The position numbers were made by a program, and so were the translations under genes. From Diphasiastrum complanatum (Eukaryota > Streptophyta > Lycopodiopsida > Lycopodiales > Lycopodiaceae), in assembly GCA_029204225.1 (NCBI GenBank), contig CM055093.1, positions 20,092,958 to 20,156,957 on the forward strand: DNA of 64,000 bases, read 5' to 3'. Under the pieces are notes generated by a model. It did no database searches. It had not been told where the DNA came from and worked only from the letters and a program-made list of their open reading frames with translations. Positions 22,681 through 33,429 of this stretch are shown one piece after another; the stretch's first letter is position 1; each line of letters opens with the position of its first letter.

Positions 22681-23504
22681 TGTTAGCAACTGTGCTAACA
22701 CAGAGAAAATAAAATAAAAATAAAAATAAAACTCCGTGGCATATGTTTTGTAAGACCACGTATGAGTATCTGTCAATAAAATTCAGCCATGGCATGTGTT
22801 TTGTAAGTCCATGAGTAGAAGTTTAAATGATAATAAAATAGCTTAAACTTAGATTTAGAACTTAGACTTAGGAAACTTAAGATTAGAAATATTTTATCTT
22901 AAGTTTTCCTAAGTTAAGAAATTTGAAGTTCTAAATCCTAAGTTAGAAGTTCTAGAAAGGTTAGAAACATATTAGTCCCATAAGTTAGTAGAAACTTATG
23001 TAAGACCATCCTTGCCATAAAAGGAGAGGTATTTGCATTGTAAACAACACTTTTGAGATTAAGCTATCTTGCTCTCTATTTTGGAGAATTATCATTCTAT
23101 TTCATTTGTGTTCCCCTTGGAAAGGTGCATAGCTTGAAGGAAGGTGCTCGGGCCTCCTCTTGCCTCCTTTTCATCGGTTTTATTGTGGCATGTTCATTAC
23201 TGCTTATTTGCTTAGTATTAGCCGCAATCTCATTTTATTACCCTTTGGGTGTTAATCTAGGATTTAGTTTGATCATCTTGCTAGTTGAGTAAGCCTTAGT
23301 AAGGTTTTGTATTTTGTCATCTTAGTTAATTTCATTTCTATTTCGAGCACTAGTTGCGTAAGCCTTAGTGCTTCATCATTGTTTTATTTTCGCACTCCGT
23401 CTAAAGCTTGGTAAAAAACTTAGAAAGCGGACAATCCTCTCTGTACTACACCACATCGTGAGTAGATCTAGCCAAACATTGACAAACCAGATTTACTTCC
23501 AGCA
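22681..23504 (+). repeat. TE-B 3' LTR (824 bp)
   Basis: TGTTAGCA...TTCCAGCA. The first 20 bases contain the inverted repeat GTTAGCA-ACTG-TGCTAAC. A TATA-like CCATAAAAGG near 23013 precedes a probable transcription start. The end is fixed by comparison with the minus-strand copy (12637-13457), which ends at the equivalent base followed by a PBS. The two copies are about 95% identical by eye. Confidence 0.85.
23053..23292 (+). other. 79-codon open frame inside the TE-B LTR
   Basis: Hydrophobic frame (MRLSYLALYFGELS...FIGFIVACSLLLICLVL) located after the LTR TATA-like box. It is also present in the inverted LTR at 12849-13088 with about three changed residues. Since whole LTRs are about 95% identical, the conservation may be passive. 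Two hydrophobic stretches resemble membrane segments. Probably incidental. Confidence 0.25.
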
Positions 23505-23708
23505 TTCAATTGCAAGCATTCTGACAAGATGAATACAAATGAAGCATAGATTATGTTGCATTTTATCAACGCCATTGATTTATAGATGTTTGATTAGCCA
23601 TTGTCGTTCATTGTTGGCATCAATCTTTTTTTGTAGTGTTATAGTATTCCTTTGTTTTTTTTTAAAAAAACTCTATAGCGGCAAGTCTACATATATTAGC
23701 GTGTTTTA

Positions 23709-23785
<77 letters not shown>

Positions 23786-24280
23786 TATTAATGTCTTTTT
23801 TCTGCCAAAAGACATATAAGATAATTGAGTACATATCAAGTGTGTGATACAATGGGGAGCATATGAAACATCTAAATAGTAAAGAAAAATAAGCTAAGCC
23901 TATCTGCTAAATCAGATTGTATCTAATATATGATTGCAACTGAAAACATAATGAAATTGGTATTGAAAAAAGATGTGATAGGAGCTGCTATTGTTGTTGG
24001 TGGAGATATGTGTTGTTGACATCGTCGATGGAGTCGTCTGTGAATTATGTGACCCCTCATGGCATGAACTGTGGCTCTAGGAACCATCTGAGTCTGAGTA
24101 GTATGTCGTCTCCGGTGTCTATCGCTCAAAGTGTCACTATCATCTAAGGCTAGATCAAATCTTCCGCGAGAGAAGGACGTAAGGTGGAGCTACGTGCCGA
24201 AGTGACTCGACTATCCTGGCTGACATAAACCATGTCATATGTATTAAAAGCATCTCCTTGACCATGAGTCCAACACAACG
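23505..24280. other. intergenic stretch, no gene seen
   Basis: AT-rich flank of the TE-B LTR, with a GA microsatellite at 23714-23782. Nothing else recognisable. Confidence 0.5.
23714..23782. repeat. (GA)n microsatellite
   Basis: About 34 uninterrupted GA units. A typical simple sequence repeat; any long frames through it are low complexity. Confidence 0.95.
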
Positions 24281-24289
24281 TGGATCATC

Positions 24290-24530
24290 ATATGCTATAA
24301 TAGATCTCATGGGACAAAAGCATCTCAGAAGAGGTAGTAATATTGTCCTCTGATCTCATAATAGATTGGGCATCCGAATAAGAACTGATCCTCAAACTCT
24401 ACCTTAGATAGAAAACAAAACTGGCAAATCCTCTCTTCCTAAAAGATACCCTGGAAGCATCCAATCTCAATCTCGAACTAATGTGATGAGACAGCCTAAT
24501 GAGAATCTCAAACCATGAAACAATCCTAAA
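24290..24530 (-). pseudogene. possible LINE-type C-terminal Cys/His segment
   Basis: On the minus strand one frame reads RLSHHISSRLRLDASRV; after a shift comes RICQFCFLSKVEFEDQFLFGC and PIYYEIRGQYYYLF. The pattern R-xC-x2-C...EDxFLFxCPxYxxIR resembles the motif after the RT domain in some LINE elements. No RT palm motif could be read upstream (24530-25400). Tentative. Confidence 0.3.
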
Positions 24531-24879
24531 TCTAGGTATCGTGGTAATAGGAAGCCCTCCTATATCCAACCCCAAGAAATGGGTCCGATAATAGTCGAGT
24601 TTAATCCCTAACTGGCCCTACCATGCTCACCTAAGATATGCTCGATATAGGAGATGTTTGATTTAGTTAAGCGTGTCTGCTAGAAGGTCCATGATAGAAA
24701 TGCCAAGTGTGTCAAATAAATGAGAGGCCTGAGAGAATCAAGATACCCCTGACTATGAAGGCATTGTGATTAGGTGAGTGTTGCATGACATTGTGTGCAT
24801 CTCTGCTCATCCATGGGAAATGCCCTGACTTGCCGTATATATGTGATAAGCCGAAAGATAACATGAAGCTATATAAGTG

Positions 24880-25410
24880 GGATTGCAAACTCAGGCAAAT
24901 AATCTGATGTGACACAAATGGCTTAGCCCATAAAATACGTGACCATTTTTCTACATCAAGCAAGCTAGTTTCAATTTGTATCTTTTTCAATAGAATTGAT
25001 TGAGAATTCACTCTAGCTGCAACTATTTGCAAATGCTCACCAAGAACAAGAGAATAAATACTAGCCATTTTTCCTGTCATAGATTAACATCCTTGATAAA
25101 TGATTTACAACTAATGCTAGCTTTTAGAGACCTCATATCATTTGTAGGTCAGTTGTATTTCAGGTATACTTACTACTTTTCTCGGATCTGCAAGCATGAG
25201 ATATTGGTCCTAATATGAAGAAGTGAGACTTGCACACCATGCTTTTGCTACGTATAATGCGATGGAGATAGAGAGTAAGTGAGATTTCAAACTCAGCCAA
25301 AATGATCTCATGTGGAACAAAGGGTTTAGCCCATATCATACATGACAACATAAGAATTTGCAAGCATGAGATCCTAGCCCTAATCTGATGACGTGAGACT
25401 TGTACACGCG
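24880..25410. repeat. degenerate direct repeats
   Basis: Segments around 24883-24945 and 25286-25347 share the series CAAACTCAG-CAAA-ATCT-ATGTG-A-AAA-G-TTAGCCCAT. Segments at 25189-25235 and 25360-25405 share TGCAAGCATGAGAT...CCTAAT...GTGAGACTTG. These are interleaved diverged copies of an unknown repeat; no coding motif. Confidence 0.45.
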
Positions 25411-25425
25411 CGCGCGCGCGCGCAC

Positions 25426-25482
<57 letters not shown>
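25406..25482. repeat. (CG)n-(GA)n compound microsatellite
   Basis: A short CG run (able to adopt Z-DNA) interrupted by CACG, then about 27 GA units. Simple sequence. Confidence 0.95.
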
Positions 25483-25487
<5 letters not shown>

Positions 25488-27200
25488 CCTCCCTATCAAG
25501 CCAAAGGGAGGCAAAAGAGGACATGGCTTTCCGACCATCACAATTGGTGAAAAGCTATGGTCGAATTTGATAAACAACTAAAGTTACCTCCAAAAAGAAG
25601 GAGCCTCATAATATTAGCAGCTTTAGTAGTACTACTACAAAATGCATAAATCATTTAGATCTCCAAAGAGCCATCATTTATGTGCAATGGCTTCCAAAGA
25701 AGCATGCCCACTAGTAAATGCACACATGTGCTTTTTGTTTTGGAGAAAAGGGTTTGGATGTGAACATGAACAAGTTCATTCACTAGCTCATGCTTAATTA
25801 GTTAGCCAATTAATAAGATAACACATTTAATACTCACAATATGTCTCATGCAGTTGAAGCACTAAATATTTAAGAGGGTTTATGGATTTGGATCTAGAAT
25901 TTTCCAAAAAATTGCTCTTTATTATTTCTAAAAGAATATTCTTTAATTTCTTATTTTTCTAACACACTATTGTGATTGCCACGATCTTCAGTCTATTGAA
26001 AAAAGATTCAAAGTTGTTCCCAAACCATTCACTTTTTGGTATTTGGCTCCTATAGGAAACAACATCCATTCTTTCAATCGCACAATAAGAGAGATTGCAT
26101 TTTGACAATTTTTTTGTGGCCGCAAACTTTCTTGGAATAGCTCAATATCACAATGAAAAGAATACATTATAACATGGAGTGAGATTTGCTCGAGATATGA
26201 AAAACTGTGCAGTCCTTTGTAACATAGAGAAGGTTGAACTTCTACCTTATGTCATTCAATAAAGCATGGTTTGTGCTATTTATGTGATTTGGACCAATAT
26301 TGGGTAGGTATATTGGCTTTTAGATACCCACCACTTCCAACTAAAGACTTCAGGCAAATATAGCCATCGGTTTCTAGTTTCTCAAAGCTTCCTGAACTGA
26401 ATTAACTGCCCATTATGAATAATGGCAAATATCTTGATTGCTGACCATTCTTTGGTGCCAGTCTCATATTTGTGGTTCTCAACAATGGCTAGTTCTCTAG
26501 GAAAAGTGTACCTGTCGGGTCTAGGCATTAGTAACCGGATTGGTAACCGTCACTTATAATGTTACTTATGTTACAACCGCCCACCAACACTAATCTGAAC
26601 AACAAATTTTAGTCCCTGAAGTGATCGCTTCACTTCTCACATACCAACACTTCGAAACTTTTGACATAGGTCTTTTGAGTCTCTTGACTAAACACGATAA
26701 AAACTTCCAAACTCCAGTTCGACAAGAAGTTTTGGAACCTTCAAGCTAGCTTTGCGCCACTTGGTGCCACTTGGGGCACTATTACATTTTAAGAATTGGT
26801 TCAATTGCCCATTAAAGATGTGTATGAGAAAAGTAAGAGGCTTATTACTATTATTGAATAACAACTCATGAATGTCCCATTTATTTACCTTAATACAAAG
26901 CATAGAATGGTTGCATGTATGAAAAAGCTACCTTGAGTCGCTCATTAAGCAACAACCATCTCTGGTAGGTCTACATAAATACAGTAGATTAGAAGTGACA
27001 GTTCTCCCGATTATGTAATTATGTCAATGCAGAAAGAACTACATAAAAAGAGATGCTTTAAGGAGATTAGTGGATGACAACAATTATGCACCTTCAATAA
27101 TGAGCGTTGATAGAAAGTCTGTTCTACATTTTTTGAGAAATGTCACTTGAAAAATGTCACATAAAAAAGATGCAACACAGAAGTTACAGTTTCGATAGAG
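25483..27200. other. 3' flank of the CPOX gene, no other gene seen
   Basis: AT-rich DNA with no recognisable protein. TTTATT at 26880-26885 gives AATAAA on the minus strand, about 315 bases after the CPOX stop, and could be its polyadenylation signal. A 71-codon minus frame at 26688-26903 is not recognised. Confidence 0.4.
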
Positions 27201-27301
27201 TCATGCCCAATCACGAGGATTCGTAAGCACATCCACTAGCATAGATTCTGCAGAGTTTGGTTCCGGCTTAATATCGTACTTCCAAGCAACAAGAGGAGGA
27301 G
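27201..27301 (-). CDS. coproporphyrinogen III oxidase, last exon
   Basis: Coproporphyrinogen III oxidase (CPOX, HemF type) decarboxylates two propionates of coproporphyrinogen III to give protoporphyrinogen IX in haem and chlorophyll synthesis; in plants it is normally plastidial. This exon encodes the C-terminus: after the acceptor ACGCAG at 27302 the split codon G|CT begins APPLVAWKYDIKPEP and ends NPRDWA-stop (TGA 27203-27201). The family has PPL..W-Y in the same place. Phase 2 entry fits the donor of the preceding exon. The minus strand carries an AATAAA at 26885-26880. Confidence 0.9.
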
Positions 27302-27537
27302 CTGCGTTTGTTAGATAAACAATGAGGGATTAGGAGCTGTCCAGGTATCAAAATATCAAAAGATACATTCAAAATCAAATCAAAAGATTATTCTAAATAG
27401 AACGATATGGGCTTATATGTAACAAATGGAAGTGAATCTTACAGCATATCAATTGAACTGCCAGAGATTAGAGGCCTCTAACTAGGATCTAAAACTGAAA
27501 AGTGAATCTTTTCAAGTAGCTGGGAGGTATTACTGAC

Positions 27538-28023
27538 CTGAAACCATTATAGATTCAATTCGTCCACCATCAAGTCCAAACTTGACTCCTCTATCATACA
27601 GGAGGTTGAACTCGACATACCTTCCACGGCGTAATAACTGCCATTGTCTTTCTCTTTCTCCATATTTGATTCCTCGCCGTTTTTCTAAGATAGGGAGGTA
27701 GCTCAGCAAAAACCCCTCAGCAACTTCTCTTACAAAACAAAAAACTGCCTCCAGACTTTGTCTCTTGGTTTTGATTCTTGCACTCTCATCCATATAGCCT
27801 TCTTTGCTATGATGAAAGGTTCTGCCATCATCCTCCAGCTTCTCTAAATCATCAAAGAATATCCCGCCAATGCCTCTATATTCTTTCCTCGAAGGAAGAA
27901 AAAAATAGTTATCACATGCAGCCTTGCTCTTCGCATAAAGAGTTGAGCCATACTTGCTGCAGATATGTTTGTAAAAGCTATGAAATCCATGTCCATCCTC
28001 CTCGAATAAATCTGCTTCATCAA
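27538..28023 (-). CDS. coproporphyrinogen III oxidase, main catalytic exon
   Basis: 486-bp exon, open throughout. It encodes DEADLFEEDGHGFHSFYKH, CDNYFFLPSRKEYRGIGG, the strongly conserved GIFFDD, SYLPILEKRRGIKYGERERQ, and the signature LRRGRYVEFNLLYDRGVKFGL then GGRIESIMVS. Acceptor GCGGAG at 28024; donor TCAG|GTCAGT at 27538/27537, phase 1. The FFDD aspartate and the RRGRYVEFN block are present. The segment before GIGGIFFDD reads KAACDNYFFLPSRKEYRG; the family pattern as I recall it has K-x-W-C and H-R-x-E, so Trp and His are replaced here. An extra stretch (KLEDDGRTFHHSKEGYMDE) follows FFDDLE. Confidence 0.93.
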
Positions 28024-28289
28024 CTCCGCAGAGCTAGTAATTGATCCATAGTTGAAGATACAACAAATTTAACTATTAAGGAACATATCGATGCAATACT
28101 TGCAGTTCCCCTGGATTTAAAGTATTTTTTGGCAATTTAGATTTTCATATATGAGCCATATATTTTGCCTAAAATCCTTTCTTTCAAGCTCGACCAGATG
28201 GTCTACAACCATCTCCTTTCCAATGTTCCAACGACTTCACAACTAAATAATGAAAGAGTTATGCTCTTTATGGCGGTTGCAATCAAAAC

Positions 28290-28960
28290 TTGCATGTTTT
28301 AAACCCTTTAGTTCCATGGATGAATCCTATACTAGAAAGTAGTGTTTCCAGGCGATTTGAATTGGGCCGAAACCAATTTGAACCTGCCAGGTTGGTTCAA
28401 ATTGGAAAACGGTTTGAACTGGGTCTTATTTTTTACGGATTTTGTTTAATTGCTAAGCTTTCTATTCTTAAACAAGAATAGGAAGAACTTACGAATATGA
28501 ACTTAGGAAAAGGAATAGAAACTTAGGAAAAGGAATAAGAACTTAGAAGAGGAACAAGAACTTCAATAAGAACTTAGGAACAGGAACTTAGAAACAAGAA
28601 CAGGAACAGACACTTAGGAACAGGAACAAGAGTTGGAAGTCCTCGCAACTTAGGTTATAGAACTCTAAACACTTTTTTTTATGCATGAACTTGGGAATTA
28701 TTAGGAATGGGAACAAGATTAGGAACTTAAGAACAAGATCTTGTACCTTCACAAGCCATAGTACATACATATGAACAGTTTGTTTAAACTTTGTTTGTTT
28801 GTTTTTTCTTTTTCCTGGTATGGAACCGTTCCATTCCAAAACAGGAACGGTTCCGTACATTAGGAACAATACAGTTAAAAAATTTGTTCCTAAGGGATGG
28901 AATGGCCGTTCCTTAGGAACGGTGTCATAGCCGTTTCTATCCAAAAATGTTAGGAACGGG
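28290..28960. repeat. purine-rich and palindromic GGAACG repeat block
   Basis: 28486-28640 is a degenerate array of GAACTTAGGAA/CAGGAACA-type units. 28800-28960 has repeated GGAACGGTTCC-like palindromes and AGGAACGG words on both strands. An inverted repeat CCAATTTGAACC...GGTTGGTTCAAATTGG is near 28371-28406. No coding sense. Confidence 0.5.
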
Positions 28961-30450
28961 GTTATCAATGGTCTATTCGTCATTGATGCCAAACACATTC
29001 AAAAAATATGAGCATTGTCATTATCAAAATATGTAATTTAACCTTATTGAAAAACTTAGTTCTTAGAATATGAAAATGGCTAGTTGAAGTTTTATTGCGC
29101 AGCAAGTGCTTGCATCTACGAGTTTTCATATTCTATTAAAAATGTTTATGTTCCTAAAAAATAAATGAAGGGAAAATATTGTTATTGAGCTTTTAATGAC
29201 TTCCATACATGCATATGACAAACAAATTGACAATTATCTATGTTGAAATTGTGATGACAATGATTGAAAAGAGTATACCTAGATTTCTTTATCAAGCAAA
29301 GCAACCCGACTTGATTTCCTATACAAAATGCACAAGTCAAAGTTACTAAATGTGTGAGGCTTGTTAATATCATTAATTTTCTTGATTTTGTTGATGTAAT
29401 TGATGTTGATGTTTCAGATCCTCAGGGACCCAGATGGTACAATGAATTTGCTGCTTCTCTCTCACATGAAAGGTTCTGATGCCTTTCATTATGCTTCTTG
29501 GTATTAATAACCCGTGAGAGGTGGGCAAGCCAAACTCAATAAATGACATGTTCCCAATGAAGATACTTTCAAAAATGACATTTTAAAAATGGAATTATGC
29601 CTTTAGTACAACAATTTTCATAGAAACTTCATGTCTTCGTAACAGATAAAACCTAATAATAATTGACATTTATCATAAATTTGCATACAGACACAGACTT
29701 CTCAACTTTTGTATTCGTAACCATTCCTTGCATGACGTAATGTCATAGCATGCTTGGGTTGGGCTTTCGACCTAAATTTAATTCCTTGGCCACATGTGGG
29801 AGGACACTTCAGTCCCAAGCTTGCTGAAGATTGAAAAAAATTTGATATTTATGAAATAGATTCAAATACAAGATAAATGTACGTAAGGTTTTGTTTTGAA
29901 GCCTTAGAGTCATTTTGACCAAAACGACAATAGAGATGTCACACAATCTCTTTCAAGAAAGTTGTTATTGGTCAAGCTTTTGAAGGGTGTGAGAAAGTCT
30001 GAAACAAAAATTCCATAAAGACACTTTTACAGATCCAAATTTGCCTCTACTCCCCAAGCGTCCGTTTGTATCTTGAATAGTGCAATTTTAATTGATATCC
30101 AAAACGTTATTCATGATTCATGGCTCACAGCTAACAAGTTTGTATCCAACTTCAATCATGAAGCTACAAAACACAAGGTCTTAGTCACCTACGTGCTTCA
30201 ACAAGCTATAAATTCACAAATAAATAGGTCCTAGTAAGCTACAAAACATAATGTTTTGTTAACACGTGAACAGATGCTAGATCAACTAAATGGAGAGGAA
30301 GCATTCTCCTTCATTGTGTAGCAAGAATAGATTTTTGACCAATCCATTGCATCATCTTTTGGTCCATTGATTTGAATTCTCATAAGACACTGATGGGATT
30401 CCATTTTTTCTCAATCTGTGGCTCTCCGCTTCTGTTCCTATTACTTTTAC
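28961..30450. other. intronic DNA, no gene seen
   Basis: AT-rich, no protein motif, RNA gene or LTR recognised. Confidence 0.5.
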
Positions 30451-30459
30451 TCTTTTTCT

Positions 30460-30635
30460 GTCTTCCTGATTTTGACAAGTTCATTGTTGAGACCGATGCC
30501 AGTTCCATTGATTTGAATGCCCTTTTAGACCAAACTAATTGTCATTGCCTATGAGTCTCGCAATTCTTATGAGCAACATTACAAGACACATGAAAAAGAG
30601 CTTCTAGCTATTGCAATGAGGCGACCCTTGTTTGT
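30460..30635 (+). pseudogene. gypsy RNase H fragment
   Basis: Reads LPDFDKFIVETDASSIDLNALL, then after a shift ESRNSYEQHYKTHEKELLAIAM. This matches the RNase H start of chromovirus-type gypsy elements (VETDAS...THEKELLAI). It is short, truncated on both sides, with one frameshift. Confidence 0.7.
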
Positions 30636-32420
30636 CGATCCATGATAATGTGTGCAATGATGGTTCAGATGTGACCATGATGGAGGACATGACCCCACCT
30701 CTACTATGTATGTCGGGCATTCATTCTATAGGAGGATGAATGGCACTTCCCATATGGTTAGGCCAGCACGATATGTTAGCATCAAGATGTAGGTATGCAA
30801 AGGTCGAAGGTAGGATGCAGTGGCATGAGATACCGTAACTTAGTGGCAATTTGAGTGTGCTTGATTTGCATTCTATATTTTTATTGTATGGGTAAGATGG
30901 CGTTATCTCTATGGATGGGCGATAACAGTGTTTTTCACTGATTGCATGATTACCTTACCTTGATCGGCTTTGCAATGGGAGATCATAACAACTGATATTT
31001 AAGCCACCGATCATCATGTTTAAGGTGCAATCGTCATTCTAACTCTTTTTGGTTGGCTTGTATTTCATGGTGCTTTTAAAACTTGTATATCATGGTGGCA
31101 AAGCCATGAAATTTTTTGGCTCCATGAAACCACAAGGCGGATGGTCCTCTACCCTTCCACCTCCATGATGGATGAGAATCCCCATCAATTGTGCTATAAT
31201 TAATTTTGTTAAAATAAACTTTATTCACTTAAAGAACTTAAATTCACGATCTCATTTTTATGAATGCTAGATATGATATAAGGTCTAGTCCACACAAAAT
31301 AGAAAATTTGTCAAAAAACGATTTCAAATGAGCATAACAATATAGGATCATTTGTCCTTTTTAAGATCGATAATGTTTTGCTTTTACGTTATAGCTCTCT
31401 TTCTTCTATCTCTTTTCAGTTTCCAATAGGGCTCTTGCTTGTTCTTCATCGAGGTCACTCCAAAGAAAATATATGTGGGGCGTTGAGTGGAAATTAAAAC
31501 CCCCTCGTTTTGCTAAGTTCAAAGTTTAAAAATTAACTTTTCCATTTAACTTATCTGTTTTTGAGAAGAAAACTTCTTCTTGAAGAAAGAAAGAAAACTG
31601 GAAAAGACAAAGCAAAAGACCTTACAAAAGAAGTTGAAGGAGGAGAATGTACATTTCCTCCCTTGTACAATTTACAAGTACCATGGGGAGGAGGCCGTAC
31701 TCTTCCCTCCTTACCCTTTACCTCCTCCCCAAAGCAATGTCCAAGCTTATGAAAGCCCCTATAACATAACAAAATAGCAAACAATCGAACTTTGAACTCC
31801 AAGGAAGGAAGATCCTCCTCCCATCTCCAAGTTGTACATGCGACGTAGACTATGGTTGAGAGCCACCCATAGAGGTTTGTAATAAGCCCAGGAGGTCATA
31901 TGGTTGCGTGACCAACAAGGTGACTATGGAGTTAAGGGATAAGCTTGACCCAAGGTCACTTGGGTGATGTGGCTAGTAAGGGGTGGTAAATGGGTGACCT
32001 AAAGGCACAGTAGAGCCCATAGGGGCTGCCACATAAGGTTGGGGCCATGCACATGCTAGGTGGAACCCAATGGGCCGGCCACCTAGTAAAGTACAAGGTA
32101 GGTGGAACAAGAGGGGGTATATCACTTTTCCATTTTGGCTAAGTGTTCTCGACATGCTTTCAAGCTCCCTAAGCCACTTTGCTACCAAATTCTCGCTGTT
32201 TTTCTAGCAAACCCCCCTTAGTGCATAGTGGAGCCCACAATGCCCAAGGAACTTTCTTGCGGTGAACTACACTTGAAATTGAGTAGCTCCAATTGATCCA
32301 AGTGATCAATTTCTTGCAAAATTAGACTCTGGAGATGTAGTCTAAGCATGTGGCAGGGTCGAAACAAGAGTGGCAGAACCTTGCATGTTGTCCTATACCA
32401 CATTCAACCTTGAATTCTTT
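30636..32420. other. intronic DNA, possibly including an old gypsy 5' LTR/leader
   Basis: No gene recognised. 31850-32230 has LTR-like GC-richer composition and precedes the gag remnant at 32420, so it may be the 5' LTR and leader of that old element; no PBS or second copy supports this. Confidence 0.35.
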
Positions 32421-32499
32421 TTGAATGAAAAGAAGGACCAACACAAGATGTGGTGTTATCTTGGTCAAATTAGTGGAACAATCACTTTTTCATGCATGA

Positions 32500-32852
32500 T
32501 TCGTTGAATAGAACTAAATCTGCTACTATCCTCATGTTTTTACGTGGCAAGGTGTATACGTGGTGGCAAGATCTTAAAGATAGGGCTAATACTCCTACCA
32601 CATAAGATGCTTTAGAAGATGCCTTCAAGGTTGCGTTTTAGCGGTCCTTGACAATTTTAAATATTATTGTCAATTTGCTACTATCCGTATGGGGAATAGG
32701 CTGCTAGATGTCTTTTTACATAAATTCCAAGAGCTTTTGTCATGATTCATTTCTCGAATCAACACCACCCTTGTAGAACTACATTTCAATTTGGGGCCTA
32801 GCAAACATGAAGTGTGGTGCAACCAACTGTAGACTTTGGAAGATGCGCTACA
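32500..32852 (+). pseudogene. old gypsy gag fragment
   Basis: Contains LRGKVYTWWQDLKDRANTPTT, typical of the retrotransposon gag domain (W-L..R...PT-W..F...F). Stops and shifts follow. The AC-1 insertion site GCTAC is at 32848-32852. Confidence 0.7.
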
Positions 32853-33294
32853 GTTATGGACTCGGCTCATTACGTTCACCGCGTCCATTTACATTTACTT
32901 TACTTTATGCATAAGCAGGCCTTGGGCCCTTTTTTATTCATTAGTGACACTTAGACTATATGGTTGACCTTTGGCCTTGTTATTCATTATTAAGCCATTT
33001 GGACATATTACTAGAGAGTGGGGGCCTTCTTGGAGGGCACACTATTATCCCTCCCAGTTGGGCCCTAGCCACCGGAAGCTTCCTTTTAGGGCTTCCTCTT
33101 GGCTATAAGTAGGGAAACTGTGTCATTTGTTATTCAGCTAATGATAATGATCTCTCTCTTTAGCCTCCTTAATCTCTCTCTTTCCTGCTTTCTAGGGCTA
33201 AGTCTTGCTTATGTGCTACTTTCATAGCTTAAGTCTTGCTTATGTGCTGCTTTCATAGCTTAGCTCTAGATCAGTTGTGGCTCTATTCGTAACT
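32853..33294 (+). repeat. AC-1 5' LTR (442 bp)
   Basis: AGTTATGGACTCGG...ATTCGTAACT. TATAAGT at 33104-33110 is a probable TATA box. It is 35 bp longer than the 3' LTR, largely because TAAGTCTTGCTTATGTGCT-CTTTCATAGCT is duplicated in tandem near 33193-33262. Confidence 0.9.
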
Positions 33295-33306
33295 TGGTAT
33301 CAGAGC
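33295..33306 (+). promoter_or_regulatory. AC-1 primer-binding site (initiator tRNA-Met type)
   Basis: TGGTATCAGAGC follows the LTR end with no spacer, confirming CGTAACT as the LTR terminus. This is the usual plant site complementary to tRNA-Met(i). Confidence 0.9.
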
Positions 33307-33429
33307 ACTTTCCTGAGCATAATCTTGGAAAAAAATTTCTTTCGCTGCCTTGCCTTGCTCCTCCATCGCTGCTCCTACAGCTCCATGGCTGCCTTGATAG
33401 CCCTGCTCCATCCCTGCTCCTTGTACTCC

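Larger units (their letters stand above)
13458..23504 (+). mobile_element. TE-B: Ty3/gypsy retrotransposon with third ORF, 5'-truncated
   Basis: Plus-strand element: gag tail, protease, RT, RNase H, integrase, spacer, ORF3, polypurine tract and 3' LTR, in the same order as TE-A. The 5' LTR, PBS and gag N-terminus are missing: an inverted LTR of the same family starts exactly where gag becomes readable. Fewer stops than TE-A suggest a younger copy. No chromodomain. No TSD could be established; the right flank begins TTCAA. Confidence 0.85.

Noticed and set aside
25336-25581. Several frames through 25406-25482
   Set aside because: They are translations of the CG/GA microsatellite (repeated Ser-Leu or Arg-Glu) with no coding value.
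29417-29470. Short exon-like stretch after TTTCAG reading ILRDPDGTMNLL
   Set aside because: Resembles the LRDPDG motif of glyoxalase-fold proteins, but is 18 residues long, isolated and on the opposite strand to CPOX.
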